DNA from: an uncultured Pontibacter sp.
Lineage (GTDB): Bacteria > Bacteroidota > Bacteroidia > Cytophagales > Hymenobacteraceae
Direction of reading: 5' to 3'
DNA: 64,000 nt
NCBI RefSeq assembly: GCF_947499215.1
Contig: NZ_CANMNI010000003.1
Span: 186,001-250,000 of the forward strand
Shown: piece after piece, positions 25,376 to 33,811 of the stretch
How positions within the stretch are numbered: position 1 is the stretch's first letter
Layout: every line of letters starts with the position of its first letter
Notes under the pieces: generated by a model
What the model was told of the DNA's origin: nothing
Seen by the model: only the letters and a program-made list of their open reading frames with translations
Database searches by the model: none
Program-made: the position numbers and the translations under genes

Positions 25376-27928
25376 TTAGTTCATGCCGTTGCCACCTTCG
25401 CCCTGCTTGGCGTCGTCGTTTCGGATCGAGCGCTTGCGTTTCGGCGGACGCTGCTGCTCCATTTTGCCGAAGTTGTAGTTGAAGCTCAGACGCACGCCAC
25501 GGTTGAAGTTGTTCATGCGCACACGCTGCTCGTAGGCAACCGGGTTGGTCTCGGTGATAGGTGCGGACACATCGTTCTTCATGCGCATGTTCTCCCGGAA
25601 TGGGTTGTCAAGGCCGAGCGTAATGCCACCACGTTTGTCGAACAGCTCCTTCTTAACAGACAGGCCATGGTACGAGAAGGCGGCGAAACGGCCCAGCAGC
25701 TGTATGCGCTGTGAGTTGAAGCCGCCGTAGAACTGGGCGCTTATCCCTTTGCCAAAGCTGTAAGACGAGTTCGCGTTGATGTTATACATCCAGCCGCTGT
25801 TTTTCAGGCCACTGCCACCGTTCAGGTCTACATAGTAAAAGTTGGAGCTGCCGCCGATGGTCCAGTCATTGGTCGGTTTGGTGTTGCCGAAAAGGCTCAT
25901 GCCGTAGGTCTTGTTCTTGGCGATGTTCTGGAAGGTCAGCAAAGTCGCCTGTCGCTCGGAGCCGTCCGCTTCCTCCACCGTGATCAGGCTGGCAATCGGC
26001 TCGATGGCATTGTCAGTCTGACGCATGTAGCCGGTCACGCTCAGCGATGTGGTTTTGAAGAAGGTGCTATACCCCAGTTCGTACAGGTCGGTCAGTTCGG
26101 CATCGAGCTTGGCGTTACCCTGCACAAAAGTGTTCGAGGTCTGCTCTTGGCGGTAAGGGTTGAGGTAGAACATAGACGGACGCTGGATGCGCTGCGTGAA
26201 GTTCGCCTTGAAGGTATGCTTCTGCTTGTAGTTGTAAGACAGGGCCACGCTCGGGATAAAGTTGTCGTAGTAAGTGGCATAGTCCAGTTTGTCGCCTTTC
26301 AGGTCGGCGTCGATGTCGGTGTACTCATAGCGCCCGCCTAGCTTCACGTTCAGCTTCTTTTTAACAGCGAAGCCGTAAGTCATATAAGCGGCATACACAT
26401 CCTGCTGATAGAAGAAGTCGTCGGTTCTGATGGAATCCGGTCTGCTCAGGAAACTGTCACGGTACAGCGCGTCGCTCAGCACATCCCGGAAGATCGTTTT
26501 ACCGCCGAGCTCTAGCATGGTCTTGTTCTGGAACGGGTGGGTATAGTCCGCCTGGAAGGTAAGTTCCTTGTTGGCCCCGTCGTTGAAGTTGCGCTTCTGC
26601 TGGTAGGCTGGCTCTCCTTCGTTAAAGAAATCCTGCGCAATGTTATTCTCGGTATTGGTCACAGAGTAAAGTGAGAGCAAAGCCAGCTCCTGCCCCGGAT
26701 TCTTGAAGGAGCGCACAAAGTCAAGGTTATAGTCCGTGCCGATACGCTCGTTGCGCATCAGGATGTTGTTACTGAAGCTTTCAATACCACGGAAGCTTTC
26801 AGAGTATACCTGTTGATTGTTCGTCAGTTTAAAACCGCCGCCATTGGTACGGAAGCCACCCGAAAGACTTGTCTTAGGATTGAAGTCATACTCGAAGCCC
26901 AACAGGCCGTTCATGAAAGCGCCACGCGGACGCGTTTCGCCCTGCTGGAAGTTGTAGGAGCTTTCATCCCATGGAATATTAGGATTTGCTGGGTCATACA
27001 CCGTCTCCGGGTTGTCGAAACCGATGAAGGTGTTGGTCATGCTGCCGCGGTTGTAGAACGTGTTGGCCCCGAAGGTACCGTTGATGCCCAGTTTGCCACG
27101 GCGAATGTTCAGGCTGGCGTTGCCATTGCTGGCGCGCGTACCGCCTGTCACGGACACAGAGCCGGTCACACCCTGCAGACCACCGTCTTTTTTGGTGATG
27201 ATGTTGATGATACCGGCCGTGCCCTCCGCATCGTATTTGGCAGAGGGGCTGGTAATTACTTCCACGGATTTGATCTGGTCAGCGGGGATCTGCTTAAGGG
27301 CGTCGGCCACGTTGCCAGCCATGATGGCGGACGGTTTGTTGTTGATGAGCACGCGCACGTTGGAGCTGCCGCGCAGCTGTACGTTCCCGTCATTGTCCAG
27401 TGAGAGGGAAGGCACCTTCTGCAGTACATCGGCGGCATTTCCACCCGAGTTCGTGATATCCTTTTCGGCGTTATAAACGGTGCGGTCAATCTTCTCTTCC
27501 ACCAGCGGCTTCTCGCCCGTGATCACGACCTCGCTCAGCTTTTTGGAGTCGGAGGCGATGGCAACAGTACCCACATTCACGTTGGCATTATCAGAGGTAA
27601 CCGCCACGTCTTCCACAAGCTTCTGCTGGTAGCCCAAGAAGCTCACCTGCAGACGGTATTTACCAGTAGCTATTTTGCTGATGGTGAAGCGGCCCTTGTC
27701 GTCGGCCATGGCTCCGTCGATCGGCTTGCCCGTGGCTAGGTTGATGAGCGCCACCGTGGCGAACTCCACCGGCTGTTTGGTGTCGGCATCCTGCACGATA
27801 CCCGTGATGGTGGCATTACCGCGCGGCGCTGCCATACCTTGTGCAGCCTGCGGAGCGGGCTGCGGTGCCTGTGCCAAAGCTGGCACGGTGCTTAAGCCCA
27901 GCAGCATCAGCAGCAGGCTCTTTTTCAT
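25376..27928 (-). CDS. TonB-dependent-receptor-like outer membrane beta-barrel protein
   Basis: 850-aa outer membrane protein. The signal peptide is MKKSLLLMLLGLSTVPALAQA, which fixes the start at 27928; the open frame continues 37 codons upstream but without sense. After a Pro/Gln-rich linker comes a carboxypeptidase-regulatory-like beta sandwich (ATITGIVQDADTKQPVEFATV, truncated here), then a plug domain (GGNAADVLQKVPSLSLDNDG, VRVLINNKPS, IKSVEVITSPSAKYDAEGTAG) and a 22-strand-type barrel of the OMP_b-brl_3 group. The C-terminal tail is basic (PPKRKRSIRNDD). No SusD partner follows, so the substrate is not indicated. The domain order is clear; the transported ligand is unknown. Confidence 0.9.
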   Translation of the reverse strand: MKKSLLLMLLGLSTVPALAQAPQPAPQAAQGMAAPRGNATITGIVQDADTKQPVEFATVALINLATGKPIDGAMADDKGRFTISKIATGKYRLQVSFLGYQQKLVEDVAVTSDNANVNVGTVAIASDSKKLSEVVITGEKPLVEEKIDRTVYNAEKDITNSGGNAADVLQKVPSLSLDNDGNVQLRGSSNVRVLINNKPSAIMAGNVADALKQIPADQIKSVEVITSPSAKYDAEGTAGIINIITKKDGGLQGVTGSVSVTGGTRASNGNASLNIRRGKLGINGTFGANTFYNRGSMTNTFIGFDNPETVYDPANPNIPWDESSYNFQQGETRPRGAFMNGLLGFEYDFNPKTSLSGGFRTNGGGFKLTNNQQVYSESFRGIESFSNNILMRNERIGTDYNLDFVRSFKNPGQELALLSLYSVTNTENNIAQDFFNEGEPAYQQKRNFNDGANKELTFQADYTHPFQNKTMLELGGKTIFRDVLSDALYRDSFLSRPDSIRTDDFFYQQDVYAAYMTYGFAVKKKLNVKLGGRYEYTDIDADLKGDKLDYATYYDNFIPSVALSYNYKQKHTFKANFTQRIQRPSMFYLNPYRQEQTSNTFVQGNAKLDAELTDLYELGYSTFFKTTSLSVTGYMRQTDNAIEPIASLITVEEADGSERQATLLTFQNIAKNKTYGMSLFGNTKPTNDWTIGGSSNFYYVDLNGGSGLKNSGWMYNINANSSYSFGKGISAQFYGGFNSQRIQLLGRFAAFSYHGLSVKKELFDKRGGITLGLDNPFRENMRMKNDVSAPITETNPVAYEQRVRMNNFNRGVRLSFNYNFGKMEQQRPPKRKRSIRNDDAKQGEGGNGMN

Positions 27929-28154
27929 AGTTTTTTCGAATTGGCGTATACGTTCTGTTCCCATATCTCCGGTCTTCTGATTTTCTGTCTGACACAAAGG
28001 AAAACCGGGTTTTCGAGCTATGAAAATGGAATATACCAAGCCCCCGCATTTCTATATGAATAGGCATATATAACCTATCAGGCTTTCGTCGGGAGATAGG
28101 GGAGGTTGGTGGGGAGAATGGGGGAGGGGTAGGAGATTTTTGTTTATAGAGAAA

Positions 28155-28247
28155 CTGTCCCCTTGAGGGGACCACAGGGGTGTAAAGCACCAAGCATAGG
28201 TTTTCGCTACTTGCCCAACACCCCTATAATCCCCTCAAGGGGATAGT
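28155..28247. repeat. REP-like inverted pair (copies E and F)
   Basis: Copy E (28155-28184, forward) and copy F (28218-28247, reverse) face each other 33 bp apart and could form a long cruciform or RNA hairpin. Copy F matches copy D base for base over 24628-24656. They lie in the gap between the barrel gene and osmC. Confidence 0.72.
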
Positions 28248-28291
28248 CTTCGAGAGTGAAACGACCTTATTCTTGAGAGGAGCAAGGTATA

Positions 28292-28726
28292 CTAACCACG
28301 CACAATCTCAAACGAATGCGTAATCGTCGCAGTCTTATAAAGTATAGCCGCTACGGAGCAGTACTTCTCCAGCGACAGCTCAATGGCGCGCTGCACTTTG
28401 GCCTCGTCCAGATCGCCACCTAATTTAAAATGCACGTGGATGGTGCTGAACAGGTTGAACTCCTCTACTTTCTGGCGCTCGGCTTTTACGTTTATGTCGA
28501 AACTGTCGATCTGCTGGCGCTGCTTTTTGAGGATGCTGATGATGTCAATAGCGCTGCAGCCACCTAGTCCCATGAGCATGAGCTCCATCGGGCGAGCGCC
28601 CTCGTTGTGCCCGCCGATCTCGGGATTGGCGTCTATGTTGATGGCCACGTTAGCGGCGCCTTTGGCCTCGAAATGATAGTCTTGGTTTACGCGGGTGAGG
28701 TTGATCTCCATGATGGTCTGTGTCAT
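28292..28726 (-). CDS. OsmC-family thiol peroxidase-like protein
   Basis: 144-aa OsmC/Ohr superfamily protein, closest to the YhfA-type OsmC group. The two conserved cysteines lie in LGGCSAIDI (about residue 57) and KYCSVAA (about 124), with the usual GHNEGARPMELMLMGL in between strand and helix. Members reduce organic hydroperoxides with these Cys. Full length. It is followed by an unrelated conserved gene reading the same way; a REP pair lies past its stop. An alternative start at M6 (METALs-free lead) would drop five residues without affecting the domain. Confidence 0.9.
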   Translation of the reverse strand: MTQTIMEINLTRVNQDYHFEAKGAANVAINIDANPEIGGHNEGARPMELMLMGLGGCSAIDIISILKKQRQQIDSFDINVKAERQKVEEFNLFSTIHVHFKLGGDLDEAKVQRAIELSLEKYCSVAAILYKTATITHSFEIVRG

Positions 28727-28775
28727 TTAATTGCTGCTCGAAGTTAGGAAATAATAGCCTCCCCACAAATTCTGC

Positions 28776-29495
28776 CTAGGCTGCCAGTGTTGAAACGTAC
28801 TTCACCAAGGAGCGCTTGGCAATAGGCAGCAGCGCGCTGTCGAGTGGGCAGGGCACCTTGGCCACCACTACAAAAGTAGCGGGGTTGGGCAGCTCCTGAT
28901 TCTCTTTCACGAGCTGTACCTTCAGGTTCTCGTGCGTCTGGGCCAGTCCGCGCCGGACGGTGCGCAGCAGTTGTGTGTTGATGCCCCGGTACTTCTCGTA
29001 GGTGTTCTCAAAAACGGTGATGCGGTAGACGTATACCTGCGTCTCTTTGCCCTGGAACGCGTCGAGGAACAGGTAGCCCTCGTTGAAGTACATCGGCGTG
29101 ATGCCCACCGGGTTGATCTCGAGGTGGCGCTCAATGAAGTCGTACAGCTCCCTGCCCTCGTTCACGGCCTCTGAGAAGAGGGGCGCGGCGAACTGAATCA
29201 CCTCTTCGATCTGGCGCATGGCCTCGTCGTCCTCTACGATCTTTTCATACACCAGTTCCAGCCTCTCGAAATCGGCGCGTGTTATTTTCTGAGGAAAGGA
29301 CTCGTACACCAGCTTTTTGTGTTCCCGCACCTGCTGCAGGTTGCGGTAGTGCATAATCAGGTCAGAGAAAACAGGGTATAGCCGCTGCTGTCCGAATTCG
29401 GAGCGTGCGGTCTGCAGATAGGCCAGCAACCGGTATTTCTTGTATTCGAAGTCCAGTAGACCTTCGGTCAGCCAATTGTATGGTAATTGCAGCAT
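28776..29495 (-). CDS. Conserved hypothetical protein
   Basis: 239-aa soluble, helical protein I cannot name; it looks like a Cytophagales-conserved hypothetical. N-terminal helices (LLDFEYKKYRLLAYLQTARS, then FSDLIMHYRNLQQVREHKK) are followed by a charged central helix and a mixed C-terminal half with strands (GYLFLDAF, QVYVYRITVFEN, ATFVVVAKVPCPLDSALLPI). No catalytic motif, signal peptide or membrane segment is visible. It starts 172 bp from the divergent HPF gene. Confidence 0.65.
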   Translation of the reverse strand: MLQLPYNWLTEGLLDFEYKKYRLLAYLQTARSEFGQQRLYPVFSDLIMHYRNLQQVREHKKLVYESFPQKITRADFERLELVYEKIVEDDEAMRQIEEVIQFAAPLFSEAVNEGRELYDFIERHLEINPVGITPMYFNEGYLFLDAFQGKETQVYVYRITVFENTYEKYRGINTQLLRTVRRGLAQTHENLKVQLVKENQELPNPATFVVVAKVPCPLDSALLPIAKRSLVKYVSTLAA

Positions 29496-29667
29496 ATCGA
29501 TTAGAATTGGGTGAACATCCTAAAAAACGCACCTTGCCGCCCTGATGTTGCCTTCAATCTGTGGTATGGTGGGGCAAACCTTAACGCGAAGCCTCCGTTT
29601 AAAATCAGCATCTGAGAAGCTGTGCCGGAAGGCCTTTCTCATTCAAGTTTAACCCAATAGAAAGAAG

Positions 29668-29973
29668 ATGAATTATACAGAAAACTTTGAAGGCATTAAG
29701 ATCGATGTGCAGGCCGTGGACATCAACATTTCGGACGATATTCAGCAGAACATCCGCACGGCCATTACCAAACTGAAGCGCCATGCCAAGAAAATAGACT
29801 CCGTGGACGTGTACTTTAAAGAAGAGGCCAACCATGCCACCGACTCCAAAAAAATTAGCATGCGCGTGGGTATACCCGGAAACGACGCCTTTGCAGAGGA
29901 TAGCGGCGATAACTGGTACGAGCTACTGAAGAACGTGGAAGACAAGCTGAAGCGCCAACTGGAGAAAAGGTAA
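29668..29973 (+). CDS. Ribosome hibernation-promoting factor, HPF/RaiA family
   Basis: 101-aa short-form HPF. The beta-alpha-beta-beta-beta-alpha domain is visible: IKIDVQAVDINISDDIQQNIRTAI forms strand and helix 1, DSVDVYFKEE and KKISMRVGIPG the strands, and WYELLKNVEDKLKRQLEK the final helix. These proteins bind the decoding region of resting 30S subunits and promote inactive ribosome dimers or protect ribosomes in stationary phase. There is no C-terminal dimerisation domain of the long form. A strong hairpin 19 bp past the stop probably terminates it. Confidence 0.9.
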   Translation: MNYTENFEGIKIDVQAVDINISDDIQQNIRTAITKLKRHAKKIDSVDVYFKEEANHATDSKKISMRVGIPGNDAFAEDSGDNWYELLKNVEDKLKRQLEKR

Positions 29974-29992
29974 TTTATTTCGCATATATTAG

Positions 29993-30043
29993 GCGGACCC
30001 GCTGCGTGGCACAGGTAGAACACCGGCCCGGCAGCGGGTCCGC
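29993..30043. terminator. Stem-loop after the HPF gene
   Basis: Perfect 13-bp GC-rich arms GCGGACCCGCTGC / GCAGCGGGTCCGC with a 25-nt loop. There is no long T-run, so it may act as an attenuator or mRNA-stabilising hairpin rather than a classical terminator. Confidence 0.55.
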
Positions 30044-30101
30044 TGTTGCTATACCTTGGCATAGCGAAGGGACAGAACGCTAATAGGGAAATAGAAAAAA
30101 C

Positions 30102-30878
30102 ATGAGTTACTATAAAGGCAAGGTGGTACTTGTAACGGGCGGGGCTCAAGGTATAGGGCTGGGCATGGCGCATGCCTTTGCGGAGGCGGGCGCCACCGTG
30201 ATACTGACCGATGCCGACGCGGAAGCCGGCGAGGAAGCCCTTAAGGGTCTGAAAAGTGCAAAGCGCAAGGCCAGTTTTATACGCTGCGATGTGGGTGCCG
30301 AGCACGAAGTAGCCGCCTTGATGCAGGAGGTGAAAGACAAGCACGGCCAACTGGATGCGCTGGTGAACAATGCAGGTATAGCTGATCCTTTCATAGGAGA
30401 TTTGGAGGAGATGCTGCTGTCGGAGTTTGACCGTGTGCTAGCTGTGAACCTGCGCGGCCCTGTGCTCTGCGCCAAATACGGGCTGACCTTGCTGCGACAG
30501 GCGGAGCACCCCGCCATTCTGAACATTACCAGCACCCGGGCCTTTATGTCGGAGCCCAACACCTTCGCCTATTCCGCCTCCAAAGGTGGCTTGGAGGCGC
30601 TCACGCATTCGCTGGCCGTCAGCCTTGCACCGGACCGCATCCGGGTGAACGCCATTGCCCCGGGTTGGATCGAGACGGGTCCTTGGCAGAAGGAGAGCCA
30701 GCGCTATGAACCCAAGCACACCCGTGAAGACAAAGAACAGCACCCGGTAGGGCGGGTAGGGGAGCCGCGGGACATTGCCGAAGCCGCCCTCTTCCTGTGC
30801 TCTGACAGGGCGGGCTTCATTACGGGGCAGCATCTGGTGGTGGATGGCGGCATGACCGTGAAGATGATCTATACCTAA
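30102..30878 (+). CDS. Short-chain dehydrogenase/reductase
   Basis: 258-aa classical SDR. Rossmann glycine motif TGGAQGIG (12-19), a D-x-D-rich second strand end (LTDADAEAG), NNAG near 88, catalytic Ser in ITSTRAF, and the YSASK motif near 157-161. The C-terminus GQHLVVDGGMTV is the typical SDR ending. D38/D40-like acids after the second strand favour NAD(H) over NADP(H). The substrate is not deducible. It is followed 43 bp later by a DsbA-like gene on the same strand. Confidence 0.92.
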   Translation: MSYYKGKVVLVTGGAQGIGLGMAHAFAEAGATVILTDADAEAGEEALKGLKSAKRKASFIRCDVGAEHEVAALMQEVKDKHGQLDALVNNAGIADPFIGDLEEMLLSEFDRVLAVNLRGPVLCAKYGLTLLRQAEHPAILNITSTRAFMSEPNTFAYSASKGGLEALTHSLAVSLAPDRIRVNAIAPGWIETGPWQKESQRYEPKHTREDKEQHPVGRVGEPRDIAEAALFLCSDRAGFITGQHLVVDGGMTVKMIYT

Positions 30879-30921
30879 AGCCTGAACCATTCGGGCCCTA
30901 ATGCGGTAAACTAATGCAACA

Positions 30922-31572
30922 ATGTATGAGCCTATGGTAAACAGTCCTTATAACCCCGTTCTACTTTATGTTACCGATCCCATGTGCGCGTGGTGCTATG
31001 GCTTTACGCAGGTGATTCGCCGTTTGCGGGCCCTCTGGCACGGACGGCTATCCGTGGAGGTCATTGCCGGGGGGCTGCATCCTTACAACCGCGAGCCTTT
31101 GTCGCACGAACAGCGGGAGCGTATGGCTGTAAGCTGGCACCGGGTGCAGGAGCGCACCAGTCTGCCTTTTAACTACGGTTTTTTTGTGCAGAAGGACTTT
31201 GTGTACGATACGGAGCCCGCCTCCCGCGCCCTGCACGTGGTGCGACGGCTGCGGCCGGCCCTTACCTTGGAGGTCCTCCGGGCCCTGCACTCCGCTTTTT
31301 ACGCCGATGGCCTTAACCTTACCGATCCGCAGGTGCTGGCTCAAGTGGTGCGGCCCTTTGGCATCAACGAGAATCTGTTCTATACCTTGTTTGAGGCCGA
31401 GGAAATAATTGAAGCGACGGAAAAGGAGTTTGAGTTTGTGCAGATGATGGGCGTGACCGATCTGCCGAGCGTATACTTGGAGGGGGGCATGGGCCCCGAG
31501 CTGCTGGCGCGCGGCTTTTGCCAGCTCGACGAATTGGAAGAGCGCCTGCTGCAGCACTTGGAGATGGTGTAA
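30922..31572 (+). CDS. DsbA-family (FrnE-like) oxidoreductase
   Basis: 216-aa thioredoxin-fold protein. The redox motif is CAWC in YVTDPMCAWCYGF, near residue 23, followed by a long helical insertion and a C-terminal strand-helix (VTDLPSVYLEGG) with the cis-Pro of the thioredoxin fold. Proteins of this FrnE-like group act in cytoplasmic thiol-disulfide or isomerase reactions. There is no signal peptide. The start ATG is followed by a second ATG four codons on, either could serve. Probably co-transcribed with the upstream SDR gene. Confidence 0.87.
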   Translation: MYEPMVNSPYNPVLLYVTDPMCAWCYGFTQVIRRLRALWHGRLSVEVIAGGLHPYNREPLSHEQRERMAVSWHRVQERTSLPFNYGFFVQKDFVYDTEPASRALHVVRRLRPALTLEVLRALHSAFYADGLNLTDPQVLAQVVRPFGINENLFYTLFEAEEIIEATEKEFEFVQMMGVTDLPSVYLEGGMGPELLARGFCQLDELEERLLQHLEMV

Positions 31573-31736
31573 ATTAGTTAGCAGCGTATAACATGCTGAA
31601 AATGCCGCTTATAGACTGCCTGTTGAAGGCAAACAAACCACAGGGGAAAAATAGAATATTTGCTCCAATATTAAAAGATATGTATATTTAGCTGTAAATT
31701 AACGGCTCCGGCCAAAGAGGCCAATACATACCCTGT

Positions 31737-32096
31737 ATGAGAAGCAAGATATCCACCAACCAAGTCGACGAGTACATCGATAAGCTTTCACCTGAAAGAC
31801 AGCTACTGGCGCAGGCAGTGCGACGCATCATTAACCAGACCGCCGCTCATTTAGAGGAGTGCGTACGCTGGGAAAACCCATGCTATTTCTTTTACGGACC
31901 GGTTTGCTACTTCGCCTCTTCGCGCAGTGGTCTGCATTTCGGCTTCTTCCGAGGCAAAGAGCTTTCGGACACGGGCAAACGCCTCGTGAGTCGCAACGGG
32001 CAGCTGCCCCACATCAAACTGCGCACCTTAGACGACATAGACGAGGAGTATTTCAGCGAACTGGTGCGCCAAGCGGTGCAGCTCAATCAGAACTAA
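31737..32096 (+). CDS. DUF1801-family small protein
   Basis: 119-aa protein of the DUF1801 (YdhG-like) family. Characteristic points are the N-terminal VDEYIDKLSPERQ helix, the WENPCYFFYG segment in the middle (where the family has its conserved W...P.Y) and the C-terminal EEYFSELVRQAV helix. Function of the family is unknown; the fold is related to frataxin/YjbR-like domains. Its stop overlaps by 4 bp the stop of the convergent efflux gene, an unusually tight tail-to-tail arrangement without a terminator. Confidence 0.82.
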   Translation: MRSKISTNQVDEYIDKLSPERQLLAQAVRRIINQTAAHLEECVRWENPCYFFYGPVCYFASSRSGLHFGFFRGKELSDTGKRLVSRNGQLPHIKLRTLDDIDEEYFSELVRQAVQLNQN

Positions 32097-33013
32097 GTGG
32101 TGTCTTCCGGCGTGCAATGCTCCTGACTGCATTCCTGCCCCGGTAGTTCAAACTCCACGGTCACATGGTCAATGTGCGCGGCCTGCATCGCATCGCGTAT
32201 GCGGTTCTTCAGTTCATGGGCCTCCACTAGATTCACGTTTTCGTTTACCACCGCGTGCAGGGTAAGCACATGGCTGATGCCGTCCAAGGTCCAGAGGTGC
32301 AGGTCGTGTACTGAGCGTATCTCATGCATGAGCTCGAGCTTCTGCCGGACATCACTTAGGCTGATGTTGGCGGGTGTACCCTGCAGGAGTATCTGCAGGC
32401 CTTTGCGGAGGTTGCGTACGACGTTGTAAAGTATGAAGGCAGTGATGAGGATTGAAAGAAGGGGGTCGATGATGGGCCAGTCGAAGAAGTAAAGCAAAAC
32501 GCCGCCCACCAGCACCGCCGCCCAACCCAGCACATCCTCCAACAGGTGCAGCATGGCCACCCGCTCATTCAGCGACTCTCCCTTTTTGAGGCGCAGGGCC
32601 GCAGCACCGTTCACCAAGACGCCCAGCACCGCAAAACCGATCATACCCGGCGCATGCACCGGTTCGGGGTTTAACAGCCTCGGCACTGATACCCAGAGCA
32701 CGATACCCGAGCCAAGCAGTAGCACCATCGAATTGATAACCGCACCGAGCAGCGAGAATCGTTTATACCCGTAGGAGAAATGCTGGTCGCTCCCTTTGTG
32801 TGAGAGCTTGTTAAAATACCAAGCCATACCAAGAGAGAGCGAATCGCCAAAGTCGTGCAAGGCATCGGACAGAATCGCCATGCTGTTGATCCAGAGCCCC
32901 CCAAACACCTCGATGAAGGTAAAACCAAGGTTCAGAAAAAACGCCACCTTGATATTGTCGCCGGCGTGGTGATGATGGCCGTGGCCTCCGTGCTGGTGGT
33001 GATCGTGTGCCAT
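32093..33013 (-). CDS. Cation diffusion facilitator (CzcD/ZitB-type) metal efflux transporter
   Basis: 306-aa CDF transporter. A His-rich N-terminus (HDHHQHGGHGHHHH) precedes six membrane segments. SDALHDFGDSLSLG in TM2 carries the metal-site H and D residues, and a cytoplasmic C-terminal domain (SVHDLHLWTLDGISHVLTLH) completes it. Likely Zn/Co/Cd:H+ antiport at the inner membrane. The open frame extends far upstream to 33766, but that is antisense shadow of the response regulator; the ATG at 33013 starts the family N-terminus. It is divergent from a two-component system 117 bp away, which may control it. Confidence 0.92.
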   Translation of the reverse strand: MAHDHHQHGGHGHHHHAGDNIKVAFFLNLGFTFIEVFGGLWINSMAILSDALHDFGDSLSLGMAWYFNKLSHKGSDQHFSYGYKRFSLLGAVINSMVLLLGSGIVLWVSVPRLLNPEPVHAPGMIGFAVLGVLVNGAAALRLKKGESLNERVAMLHLLEDVLGWAAVLVGGVLLYFFDWPIIDPLLSILITAFILYNVVRNLRKGLQILLQGTPANISLSDVRQKLELMHEIRSVHDLHLWTLDGISHVLTLHAVVNENVNLVEAHELKNRIRDAMQAAHIDHVTVEFELPGQECSQEHCTPEDTT

Positions 33014-33130
33014 AAACTGTTTGTCTTTATCTAAAGTAAACAGATAATGGCGCAAAGCAAAGCGGTGACGTGCACTATTCCCCATTAATCGTATCTTGCC
33101 CTCATAAAACCAACACAGGTGACAGGAAAC

Positions 33131-33811
33131 ATGAAAATACTGCTGGTAGAAGATGAACCCAAAGTAGCCTCCTTTATCAAAAAAGGGTTGGAGGAACAGG
33201 CCTATGAAGTGGAGCAAGCCTATGATGGCAGTTTTGGCCTGAAGCTGGCCCTCCAGAATGAATATGACCTGATCATACTGGATATTATCCTCCCTAACAT
33301 GAATGGCTTGGAGGTTTGCCGCGCCATCCGTAAGAAGAAACCGCTGGTCTCTATCTTGATGCTGACAGCCCTCGGCGCTACCGATGACAAGATTACCGGG
33401 CTTGACGCGGGAGCCGATGACTACCTGACCAAGCCCTTTGAGTTTAAGGAGCTGCTGGCCCGCATCCGGGCGCTTACCCGCAGGGTGGGTGAGAGCGGCG
33501 CCAGTGAGAAGCTGACCATAGCCGACTTGGAGATGGATTTGGGCAGCAAAACGGTGACTCGTGCCGGCAAACCCGTTAACCTGACGGCGCGGGAGTTTTC
33601 GCTGCTGCACTACCTGCTCCGCAACCGCGGCAGGGTGGTTTCTCGGGTCGACATCACGGAAAGCGTATGGGAGACCTCCTTCGATACAGGCAGTAACGTG
33701 ATCGATGTATACATTAACTTTTTGCGCAAGAAAATTGATAAAGGCCATTCGGGTAAACTGATCCATACCTTGGTGGGTATGGGCTACGTGCTCAAGGAGG
33801 ATGACGCATGA
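33131..33811 (+). CDS. OmpR-family response regulator
   Basis: 226-aa DNA-binding response regulator. Receiver: acidic VEDE (6-9), phosphoacceptor D51, Lys in LTKPFEF (about 101). Trans_reg_C winged helix at about 125-222, with LTAREFSLLHYLLRNRGRVVSR as the recognition part truncated here to its start LTAREFSLLHYL. A GTG at 33119 gives a 4-residue longer frame, but the ATG at 33131 gives the canonical MKILLVED start. It overlaps the following kinase by 4 bp (ATGA), so the pair is translationally coupled. Its divergent neighbour is a metal efflux pump, suggesting metal-responsive CzcR/CusR-type regulation. Confidence 0.93.
   Translation: MKILLVEDEPKVASFIKKGLEEQAYEVEQAYDGSFGLKLALQNEYDLIILDIILPNMNGLEVCRAIRKKKPLVSILMLTALGATDDKITGLDAGADDYLTKPFEFKELLARIRALTRRVGESGASEKLTIADLEMDLGSKTVTRAGKPVNLTAREFSLLHYLLRNRGRVVSRVDITESVWETSFDTGSNVIDVYINFLRKKIDKGHSGKLIHTLVGMGYVLKEDDA

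Noticed and set aside
27929..28039. 37-codon extension of the barrel protein
   Set aside because: A clear signal peptide begins at 27928, so the extension is not real.
33119..33130. GTG start for the response regulator
   Set aside because: The ATG at 33131 gives the canonical receiver N-terminus.
33014..33766. Upstream extension of the CDF transporter frame
   Set aside because: Antisense shadow of the response-regulator gene; the transporter family starts with its His-rich segment at 33013.
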